64,000 nucleotides of DNA from Cephalotus follicularis (Eukaryota; Streptophyta; Magnoliopsida; Oxalidales; Cephalotaceae), in the NCBI GenBank assembly GCA_001972305.1, contig BDDD01002024.1, positions 186,001 through 250,000 of the forward strand, in the 5' to 3' direction. The notes beneath the pieces were generated by a model, which was not told the origin of the DNA, did not search any database, and worked only from the letters and a program-made list of their open reading frames with translations. Position 1 is the first letter of the stretch. Each line of letters begins with the position of its first letter. The translations under genes and the position numbers were made by a program. Below, one piece after another: positions 34,850 to 44,377 of the stretch.

Positions 34850-35285
34850 CGGTCTCTCTCGCTCTCAACACCAACGTCTCCTCTTCTCTCACTGTCAACG
34901 ACTCCTCTCCTCTCTCTCTCATTGTCGACTCAACAGTCGATAGCGGACGATCGACAGAGCAGTGGTGTTGAGAGCGACAGAGCAGTGGTGTCAACAGCCC
35001 CAAGCTTAGGAGATTCTTGGAATTTCAGGTGTGTTATTATATATACCGGGATTTTTTCCCTTTTTTTTTAAATTTATCTTTTTGTGTGGCTCATCTCCTC
35101 TCACTGTCAATGGCTCCTCTCCTCTCTCTCTCACTGTCGACTCAACAGTCGATAGCGGACGATCGATAGAGCAGTGGTGTTGAGAGCGACAGAGCAGTGG
35201 TGTCAACGGCCCCAAGATTAGAAGATTCTTGGAATTTCAGGTGTGTTATTATATATACCGGGATTTTTTCCCTTTTTTTTAAATT
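34850..35285. repeat. 212-bp tandem duplication in the CACTA core
   Basis: Two copies offset by 212 bp (for example CAGTCGATAGCGGACGATCG at 34934 and 35146) differ at only a few positions. Each ends in AATTTCAGGTGTGTTATTATA. Confidence 0.85.
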
Positions 35286-35403
35286 TATCTTTTGGTGTTT
35301 TATTTAAATTATTGTACAGTTAATATTTGAGTATTTTCTTTAATTTAATAAAAAAATCTGATTATAAAATATTTAAATGAATTATATTTTTTTTATTTTT
35401 TAA

Positions 35404-35862
35404 AACCCTTTTGAAACGGAAAAACCGTTTCAAAAGGGTACCCTTTTGAAACGGTCTGTGTTAACCGTTTCAAAAGGGTATTTTTTTTTATTTTTTTAAA
35501 ACCTTTTGAAACGGTTAGTGTCAACCGTTTCAAAAGGGTCCTTTTTTTTTTATTTTTTAAAACCCTTTTGAAATGGACGTACCATTTCAAAAGGGTACCC
35601 TTTTGAAACGGTGTGTGTCAGCCGTTTCAAAAGGGCACCCTTTTGAAACGGTTAGGCCCTCCGTTTCAAAAGGGTACCCTTTTGAAACGGCAATCTTAAC
35701 CGTTTCAAAAGGGTACCCTTTTGAAACGGTTAGTCCGTTTCAAAAGGCTATTGATACGCCACTTTTTTGAAATTCCATTTTTCCGTTTCAAAACCGTTTC
35801 AATTTCCCTTTTGAAACGGAAAAATAGGTCTTTTGAAACGGATTCCATCCGTTTCAAAAGGC
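35404..35862. repeat. Right subterminal hairpin array of the CACTA element
   Basis: About eight CCTTTTGAAACGG...CCGTTTCAAAAGG inverted pairs of roughly 45 bp, with the loop sequence differing each time. Confidence 0.85.
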
Positions 35863-35901
35863 CTGTTTTTTTGTAGTGGGTTTCGATGCATTCCCAGGGT
35901 C

Positions 35902-35909
35902 TTTAAATA
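35902..35909 (+). promoter_or_regulatory. TATA box of the antisense gene in element C
   Basis: TTTAAATA in GGGTCTTTAAATACCCC, nearly identical to the box in B. It lies 187 bp before the first Met codon. The CACTA insertion sits just upstream, separating the box from the conserved block GGATCTCCACCGTTAAG. Confidence 0.6.
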
Positions 35910-36088
35910 CCCCTCTCCAAATTTGGGGGTCCTCTTTGTGCTTTCGTAATCCCTAAAAACAACAGATTTCTTGAATCCCTTGCTCTTCCACTCTTCAAAC
36001 TCAACATCTTCGCTTTCTTATTTATATAGATTCTCAGGTGAATAGCTTTCCTCAATTTCATTTACCTTTTGCTTGATAAAGGTTTTCC

Positions 36089-38945
36089 ATGTCCACTTCA
36101 TCGTTGTCTTCCTCTCTCTCTGAAATCACCATGGTCAGGACCAAACAAACTAGGAGGCTGGTCAGACGCCCTGAGGTGGTAGCCCAAGCTTTTACGGGGG
36201 TCACCATTGCTGAGCGCCCCCTCGACATGGAGATGGAGATAGGGGCTTCCGCTGCCGGGAATCCCAACGTGGCGGCCACAGAGGCTGGGGTCCAAGTTGT
36301 TGAGACCCTCTTTAAACAGACTAAGATAGGCCCCAAGAAGCTGGCCGAGCTGGTCAACGAGTACTACATCTCGATTTTGAGATCCCTGCAAATCCCAGGG
36401 TTGTCATGGAGAGCAGGTCGGGCCACTTCATGGTGTTCCAAGATGCTCTGGAACATAGACTAAGGTTCCCTCTGCCTCCCTTCGCCGTCACGATCCTCAA
36501 ACACTACCAGGTTCACCCCTCGATGCTCCAGGCCCAGTCCTTGGGGTTCATTATCGGCTTCCTGGTTAGGTCCCTAGAGGCGGGGGTGACAACCACTGTA
36601 GGGCTTTTTAAGGAATTCCATACTATAACCTCCTCCCCACAGAAGCGCGGCTTCTACTTCAAGTCACGTGCGGGTCGTCACAAACTGTTGGCGGAGAATA
36701 CTAGGATGATCAAAAACTAGAGGGAGAAGTATTTTATGGTCAAGAACCTTCCTGGCTTCACGCCAAGCCTGTGGAGTGATACCCTAGACACCGTGGCCCT
36801 TAGCCAAAGGGTGTCTTTGACCAGGGAGGAAAAGGTTGACCTGGACAAGCTTCTGACGCTTGCCCCCGAGGAGGTGCTAGTGGTGGTCTCCGAGATCAAC
36901 TTACAAATTCATGGGCTTAGCATGTCTCGTGGCCGTAGGGCTAGCCCAGACCTGGCTGAGGAGATCCCCATAGGAATTAGGATTGAAGAGAACTCGGATG
37001 CCCGAGATAGACCTGGGTCCTTGGCAGTGGGGGTTGAGAGAGGGAGGAGCACGGGTACCCTAGATGGACCTGAGTCCATGGAAACCGGCTAAGGAGAGAG
37101 CCGTATTATGCTTTCCCTATGATTATTTTTTTTTTGTTTTCCTTCATTCTCTGCTTTGAATGTTTTTCTTACTATCCTTCTACGCTTTTATGCAGCGATG
37201 ACAAATCAAGAATCAGCTCTAGATGCCATCAGGTCTGCCCGGGAGCAGGTCAAGGCGCAGGACCCTGAAGAGCTGAGACGAGAGGCTGCAACGAAGAAAA
37301 AGGCCATAATGAGGAGGAAATCCACTACTGGGGTAGGAAAATGAGCCTCCAAAGTGCCCAATGACAAGGCTAGGGCTGAAGAGCGTGCTAGGAAAAATGT
37401 CGAGGAGGCAAGGGCCAGATCCGAGGAGAGAGCTCGCAAAAGTACCAAGGAGGCAAGGTCCAGGACTGAGGCAGCCGAGGAGGCCCGGGCCAGGTCTGAG
37501 GCTGCCAATGAGGCCAGGGCCAGGGCCGAGGGGGTCGTTGGTACCCAGGTCAGGGTTGCTGAGGTGGCCGGGACCAATGTGGCTGTGGATGCCAGGACTG
37601 AGGCAAGGAGGGTTGAGATTGCCCAGGACAAGCGGACTGCTGTTGACGACCTTGACCATCCGTCGAGGAGGCAGAGAACGGAAGAGGGGGATGCACCTAG
37701 GGTCAAACCCATTGAGGAGGGCTCCCAGGATCCTGCCCTCATATATCCTGCCAAGGAGATGGACCAAATTAATAAGATCCTCGTCAAACTCGGTAGGTCT
37801 GGGTGAACTTGAAGACAACAGGGGTCATTGTTGCACTGGTCAAGACTGGTCTCTTCCCCCACGAAGTGGAATTGAGAGAGGATTGGAACACTCCCCACCT
37901 CTGGACTCACCTCTTCCAAAGCTGCTTCAGGGTTAGTAAACTTTTTCTAACCTTTTGATATCAAAGGATCCTCTATTTTCTTTTAACAATGCATTTCTCT
38001 TTTCAGCTCATGAACAATGCCCAGCTTGCAAAGGAGAGGACTGACCAAGAGAGTGCCCTCCTTGAAAGAATTGGGGCTAAGAATGCTGAGTTCGAGAGGA
38101 AGGAGGATGTGCTAAAGGCCTAGCTCCAAGACATGATCAGGGTCCAAGAGGGCCTCACTGCCAAGAAAGATAAAGCCCTCCAAGATCTGAGGAGGGAGAA
38201 AAGTATAAGGCTGGCGGCAGTCGAGAAGATCGCCCTCCTTGAGGACAAGTTGAAGGCCTATGGCGAGAGTCTCGTGGAGTACAAGGAACTTGAGGGAACT
38301 CGTACCAGAGCTGCCGTGGAGAGGGTCGATCTTGACTTCAAGGCTTCCTCTGAGTTTCAAGAGGCTCAGAATATGGCCGTGGAGAACTATAGGGCTTTCG
38401 TGGAGTTTCAAGATGCCATGGCCGGGGTTGTTGACAACTTTAGGGCTTCAGAGGATTTCAACAAAGAGGTCTTCAAGAAGTCTTCAGTCCTTTTTCACCG
38501 GGGGTTTTACTCTTGTTGAAACATGGTCGAATTTGATCATGAACTTCCACTGGAGTCCATCATTTGCGGGCATCAGGTGAATGAATATGACTTCATCCCT
38601 GACGTGGTTGACAATGCCGAGGAGAGGGCTTTCCAAGCCTTTGACGATGATCAGGATCAAGCTTGGGATCCTGAGTGGACGCCTAAGGGACGCGACGTGG
38701 TCATGTTCCTAGGTCCTACCGGGGAGCCTGATGCTGAGCCCTCGGATGTGGAACCCCTCTCTACACTCCTTGCTGAGAATTCTGGCCCTGATCCCCGTGT
38801 TGTGGATGCTTCTAACGGGCTCATGGTCGTGGATCCTCCTCTTGAGAATTTAGCTGAAGATCCTCTACCTTTGCCAACTGACCCGACTCCAGAAAGTCCT
38901 CCTCCTCCAATAGGGCATGAAATCCCTTCCCGGGACGAGAACTAG
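36089..38945 (+). pseudogene. Antisense gene of element C
   Basis: Same design as the antisense gene of B. Met codons lie at 36089 and 36131, the second opening VRTKQTRR. A gypsy-type domain follows (36400-36990; VHPSMLQAQSLGFIIGFLVR, KRGFYFKSRAGR), then an Ala/Arg/Glu-rich stretch (37350-37650), a coiled coil (38010-38470), FRASEDF...RGFYSC and an acidic Pro-rich tail. A 75-bp GT-AG intron at 37932-38006 sits where B and D have one, and another acceptor ends at 37195. Broken in several places. Confidence 0.78.
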
Positions 38946-39004
38946 GATATATTTTCTTTTGCCCTGTAATCTATTGCTTTTACAATGTAAACCTTCCGTT
39001 GATC

Positions 39005-39010
39005 AATAAA
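39005..39010 (+). terminator. AATAAA poly(A) signal of the antisense gene in element C
   Basis: AATAAA about 60 bp after the stop, in TGATCAATAAAAATGAAGTG, closely similar to the B signal (ATCAATAAAATGAAGT). Confidence 0.6.
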
Positions 39011-39549
39011 AATGAAGTGTTTGGTATCTCTCCTTTGTATGCTTTATTTTTTGCTTTGAAATATGATCAAGTATAGAAAAAGGACTAAGCTTCTTTCTCC
39101 CCGTGCTTGCTTTCCTATCAATGCATTGTACGGTGGGCTCGATCTCTTCCTGGGCACGTACAATTTCCTTAGGAAATTTAATTTGGTCTAACTTATAGAC
39201 TTTGTGGTGTAGCCTCATAGTTTTCAGGCGTGATTACCCAAGCTATGTAGTCCCCTTAGGACACCCCATTTCAAAGGCGCTTAGGCAAAAAAACTTAGTC
39301 TTTATGAGTTCTGATGTATTTGTAGACAAAGTTCTAGGTCTGCTCGGGCAAGTTCCTATGGGTTTTCCAAACAGGGTATCGTCTGGTCCATTATAGTCTA
39401 GACTAGGTCGTCTGAGTTTGTAGCCCTCGTAGGGACACTTGTTTCAAAGTGCTCAGTACGGTGAACTTGATCATTGCGAGTTCCCATGAATTCGTCTTTC
39501 AAGACACGATTTTAGGTCTGGTTGGACAAGTTCCCATGGAGTTGCCGAC

Positions 39550-39605
39550 CAGTGTTTGCTCCCCTGGAGGAGTCTTTAGGTGCTCCCCTGGAGGAGACTT
39601 TGTTG
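39550..39605. repeat. Two hairpin units in element C
   Basis: GCTCCCCTGGAGGAG occurs twice, 25 bp apart, each followed by a T-rich or CTTT tail. It is the short counterpart of the arrays in B and D, at the same place after GACCAGTGTTTGCTC. Confidence 0.65.
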
Positions 39606-39799
39606 AGTTGGGACACTCTTGTGTTAAAGCTTTGAGGGAGTTGATTGGTGGCTATTCAGAGGTTTAAGGACATGAACATTGGGCCTCCGGTCCCTTGCAA
39701 ACTTGGAACTATGATCTTGAACACAATTTTTGAAGAAAAATTCAACTTTATTGCCGTTCTGAATTTTTTACAACTTACAAAATCTATTGATAGTAATTT

Positions 39800-40406
39800 C
39801 TCAGATGCTCGACATTCCAAGCTCTGGCAATCTCCCTTCCACCCAGAGTTTCAAATTTGAATGTTCCTGGGCGGAGCACTCTCTTGATCTTGTATGGTCC
39901 TTCCCAGGTGAAGGCTAGTTTTCCTCTGGTACAATTTGGATCTGCAATAGCTGAGTTGTGTAGGACTAGATCTCCTTGCCTTAGTGGTCGGGGGCTGACC
40001 CTTTTGTTATAGTAACGGCTTACCCTCTGTTGGTAGGCTGTAACTCTGATGGCGGCCTTATCTCTGAGCTCTCCTACTAAATCAATGAGGCATCTAAGTC
40101 CTTCTTCATTGTTCTCTTCAGTGAAGTGTACAACCCTTGGCGACTGTACTCCGATCTCCACCGGTATCATAGCTTCAGTTCTGTATGGGGACTCACCAGT
40201 TGTGGTCCGATGAGTGGTTCTATATGCCCATAGTACACTTGGTAGCTCCTCTGTCCATCTTCATTTGTTGTCTTCAAGGCGCTTCTTTAAACCTGAGATG
40301 ATTTCTCTATTAATCACCTCAGCTTGACCATTGCTTTAGGGGTAGGCTACTGAGGTAAGCCTATGATCTATTCTCCACTCTTTGCAAAAGTCACGAAAAG
40401 CCTGGC
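39800..40406 (-). pseudogene. Integrase C-terminal part of element C (fossil)
   Basis: Encodes the C-terminal half of the Tat integrase and its tail, with VVHFTEENNEEGLRCL and the GPYKI segment that precedes the conserved end of pol. Cut at 40406 by the F2 insertion; the rest resumes at 61579. Confidence 0.85.
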
Positions 40407-40969
40407 TGTCACGCCCCGAACCCTGGGATGGGCCCCACGACTCGACACGTGGCAATCCTTACAATCATCATCATTATTACTCATAATATTTAAAACTTAA
40501 TTAAATCATAAACATAATCCTTAAATTAACGTGTGGATATACAGACCCAGTTCATTACATAAAGAATATACTGCTACAAACCAGCAGTTAAAATAAATAA
40601 ATACATATTTATTTCCTGGAATTTCGTTCATAAAAGCGCACTGTCGAGGAGGAGGAACTTATTGTACTCTTTATCCTTGTCATTGCTACGATGTACCTCC
40701 ACTACCTGTTCCTGTACCTGGCCCATTCAAACGAATGGGTCAGCAACCCTGAGGGTTGTGTATGTTACCATATATACGGGCACATACCAGAGGAACAAAC
40801 AATACAAGTAGAGGAGAAAATCATAATAAATATGCATGCCTACAATAATGCAGATCACAATCCATATTATAAACTTTATCATCCTTTGTCCTCGGACTGC
40901 TCTACTCAAACCATATATATCAGATACAGAGGAGTCTAGTTCGGTCATCCTATGGTCTGGTCAGTGTAC

Positions 40970-41190
40970 AAGGTTCACCTTTAGACTCACCAGCCCGCGA
41001 AATTCTCCTTCAGGTTCACCTGCTGAGCGAAATTTGCCCTCTGCTCACCTCCTCTGCGGTTCACCTTTTGGATCACCAGCTTTGGCGGAATTCACCTTTA
41101 GCAGATTCGCCCGAGGATCACCTACCTCGCGGAGTTCACCCTTTGGGTTCACCTGCTAGCCGAAATTCTCCCCAGTTGAGCTCACCTGCC
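40970..41190. repeat. Degenerate GGTTCACC tandem repeat in F2
   Basis: About eight units of about 25 bp, homologous with 28625-28855 in F1. Confidence 0.65.
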
Positions 41191-41939
41191 TGGGATCATC
41201 TATCTAAGTCTTTTCCTTTTTCTATGTCCATTCCATTTAACTTTATTCACCTCATTCCCTTCTTCTAACCAGCCCTGAATATACTACCTTGCATGGCCCC
41301 TTTCCATGCACAAGGCTCTTCGTTAGCATGCATGCATGGCGCACGCAAGCTAGCAATTTATCACTAAAGTGTATGCCAGAGAATATATGCAAGCCGGGTA
41401 CTGTTGGAGCGGGCGCAAGTGCGGGGCGCATGTATGCATTCATTAAGTTGTCATCTCTCCCAGGAGTACACATTACGGACGTAGGGCAGAGGGAGAGCTT
41501 GGCGCGTACCAGTGAATGGCACTCCACCTCTGGCCTATGGTTCCTCTAGTGAATCACGTCTGCACCCCTGGCGCATCCTAACAGCGTCTCTGGCTTAGCA
41601 TGCACAATCCTGGCCACCTCGGCTCCATTGCAGATGAGAGATGGCATCACAGTACCTCCCTTGGCTCCTCTAGCATGGCACCGTAGGTGCTTAACAATAC
41701 CATCCAGGCACCTCAGTCTAGCAGCTCGGGCGTTGAGCAATAGAACTCAGCGCGGCAGCTCGAGCCTGGACCCTGGAGCTCAGCCATGGCAGCTCGGCAC
41801 CAAGGCAGCTCGGCCATGATGCTTTGGTACTATGTGTTCTGCCTACTTGGATGCCTGCCTGGGGAGCATGGACAGCAATCTTGGCACCAGGGCAGCTCGA
41901 CGTTGAGCTCGGGCGTGGTTGATCTCGGGCATTGAGCTC

Positions 41940-42060
41940 GGCCTTCGACCATGGCAGCTCTGGCGTCCAACCATGGCAGCTCGGCACTCGACCATGGCAG
42001 CTCAGGCATCCAACCATGGTAGCTCGGCACTCGATCATGGCAGCTCGGGCACGAAGCTTG
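41940..42060. repeat. Dimeric ATGGCAGCTC tandem repeat in F2
   Basis: ATGGCAGCTC recurs at 41951, 41973, 41994, 42016 and 42037, alternating spacings of 22 and 21 bp, so the real unit is a 43-bp dimer. Looser copies of GCAGCTCGG extend over 41740-42130. F1 lacks it. Confidence 0.7.
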
Positions 42061-42905
42061 GCACCTCTGCCCAGAACCTCTGGCGTGGCAGCTCGGCTTC
42101 AAGGCAGCTCGGACATGGAGCTCGACACCTCTGCCCAGCACCTCTGGCGTCAACGGTAGAGCTCAACGCACACCTGGTGTGGATGCGCAAGCGACATTCA
42201 ACACGCCTAGATGCCCGCACAGTGGATACCGGCGCCAAGGAGTGCTCAGCGCTTGCCGACGACGAGCTCGAGCGTCTTGCCATGCTCGGTCGTATGGCCA
42301 AGGAGCTCCAAGCTTCGTCACGACATCACTATAAGGAACGCCTACGAGCATGGCGTACTGTATAGCGAAACAACAAAAAGAAGCATAAAGAAGATGATGA
42401 TCACGTGTTAAGCGGGCGCACGAGCCAGGGGATAAATGATTGTTCCTATTCTAACTTATTTTCATCTATAAATATATCCAAACAATAATAATAACAACAT
42501 GCATAGCAATCACAACTCTACAAACAGCAGGTTATACACAATAATCACATACACACATACATGCCGGTAGGCACTCGGATATAGAGCAACCTACCTGGGG
42601 TAAAGGTGGAAAACGGAGATCTCTTCCTCCTCCTTAATCGGGACTTCCTTCCAACAGGGGTCTTACACACCTTTAGCCTTGCCAATTTCTCCTTCCTCGC
42701 ACAATTTCCTTCACTTTCAGGAGATGGTATAAATATATGTGGGCAGGGACTCTTCCGAGGAAGGCCCCTGCTTGTCTTCTTCTTCCTTATTCCAGCGTCT
42801 GGCCCCATCTCCCATCATTCTTGCCTTTCTCTCGATTTTTCTAGAGCAAAACGTGAAAAAAATAGCTAAAAGTGTAGCTCCTAGATCCCTTTCTCCTTTT
42901 ATAGT

Positions 42906-43753
42906 TGTTGATACAGAAATCCTTCTCTCAACAGTATCCTACGTGGAGGACTTTGATTTGTTAAGAGAAACGCTCGCTAAGGATGCCTGGAGGAAGACTT
43001 CGATCTCTGATCCCTGCACAAAGTAACAAAATGGTGGAAAGTCCAGGAGGTTGTTCTCCCGGGGACACTCCGACGCTCAAGTTAGAAAAAGTGCCGAGGA
43101 TATAAGGTTATTTACAATGTAAAATGGCTGACCTTTGGTTTGTGTTTGATTCTGGTATTTATATGATCAGTTTGTAACTGATTGAGCGTGAAAAACAGAA
43201 GTGATGGCTATCCCCTAAGGAAATTCCGAGGATCTCGGGATTTCCCTTATCTCCACCTGAATTATCTCCTCTTTCCTTCTGGTAGTCATCCTTATCTTAT
43301 CTTCTATATTTGGAAGATTAGGATCCCTAAAATGTATGCTAACTCTATGGCCTCATTCCGTAAATGAGGAGGAAATCCTCTGCCACAGATCTACCGAGGA
43401 GGCGTACTGTGATGATGTTAATGCGGCAATCAGTCTCTTGCTTCAAGGTCTAACACGTCCATAGACGTGTTAGAAATGGATGGTCCTCTGTTGTGTAGCG
43501 AGGAGGTCCTCGGCACTGGTGCTTCAGAAGGTGTCCTCGGCCCTGACTCCGAGGAGAGTGATCTTTGCATAGCAACTACGAGATGGGTCCTCGGCACTTA
43601 TGCCGAGGAGAAATTCTCCTTATGTTACTGTTTTCTTGGTTAACTAGCTTCCTCTGCTCAAAGTTCACCAATTATTTGAGTCACTTGGACACCTGGCTGT
43701 GTTTGGAAGATGACGCATGTCGTTTTTAATTTAACCCAATTTTTCCCATATCA
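42906..43753 (-). repeat. 3' LTR of element D
   Basis: 848 bp, TGTTGATA...CCATATCA. Holds a minus-strand TATA box (TATAAATACC, near 43154-43163) and the perfect inverted repeat CTAACACGTC-CATA-GACGTGTTAG at about 43449-43472. Confidence 0.95.
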
Positions 43754-43812
43754 TATGCCCCCCTGGTCCTTCTTCTCTGACCGTGGTCAGAGGAGGAGGA
43801 GCAGAGTTGCGA
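43754..43812 (-). other. Polypurine tract of element D with adjacent hairpin
   Basis: Minus strand GAAGGACCAGGGGGGCATA next to the LTR. Just inside, the plus strand reads CTCTGACCGTGGTCAGAG, a perfect 8-bp stem, then GAGGAGGAGCAGAGTTG as in B and C. Confidence 0.7.
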
Positions 43813-44156
43813 GCCGTGGCTCAGGCAATACTCCTCTGCAAAGCTTGCTGCTAATTTTCCTGTGGGTGAGCGATCCGAGGACAAAGGTGTTGCTTTGGAC
43901 TATCTTTTGCACAAAACTGAATGTGCCTTGGCAGAGGATCGAAGCCTGCCCCCTTGTCTTCTCTTGTCCCATCTAACGGACCTCGTGCCATGAGCCCACA
44001 TTATTGCATTTAAGTAGCGTATTAAGCACACCTCACACCTGGCACAAGCAGAGCGTTTCCCGCCTCTGCCTCTTCGTTTCCCGCGCTTGGTCTGTTGGTT
44101 GGTTTCTCAACCGTTGGATCTATGCTAGATGGAGGGCCAGGATCCAAGCTCTGGCC

Positions 44157-44164
44157 TATAAATA
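44157..44164 (+). promoter_or_regulatory. TATA box of the antisense gene in element D
   Basis: TATAAATA, a full consensus, 221 bp upstream of the Met codon. A GTAAGC donor at about 44297 and CTAG just before the ATG (44378) suggest a 5'-UTR intron. Confidence 0.65.
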
Positions 44165-44377
44165 GAACCCTATCTTGTTGAGCAACCCTTTTACGCTTCC
44201 TTGTTTCTTGCCAAAGCCTTTGAGAGTTTTTGAGATTTCTTGTGCCTTCAATCTTGAATCTTCGTCTTCCTACCAGTTTTCATACAAGTTCCTGGGTAAG
44301 CCGTTTGTTCTTTGCTGCTCTAAGTTAAGTCTTGTACCTTTCCTGTCCTTTTCTCCCTTTCTTTTGAGTTGACCTAG

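Larger units (their letters stand above)
34562..35878. mobile_element. Non-autonomous CACTA element, 1317 bp
   Basis: Ends CACTACAAGAAAAAGGGCC and, inverted at the right, CACTACAAAAAAACAGGCC are CACTA (En/Spm) termini. The 3-bp duplication GGT flanks it (34559-34561 and 35879-35881). Element B reads TCTACGGT at the homologous spot, without insertion. Both subterminal regions are dense in CCTTTTGAAACGG and its inverse, the expected transposase-binding repeats. No transposase frame is present; small open frames are by-products of the repeats. Confidence 0.93.

Noticed and set aside
35393-35770. Open frames on both strands with repeating FETVSPFQKG-like residues, resembling a repeat protein
   Set aside because: They are by-products of the CCTTTTGAAACGG inverted repeats of the CACTA element and appear on both strands.
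42211-42411. Small gene in F2
   Set aside because: Not conserved in F1 and composed of repeat-derived GC-rich sequence.
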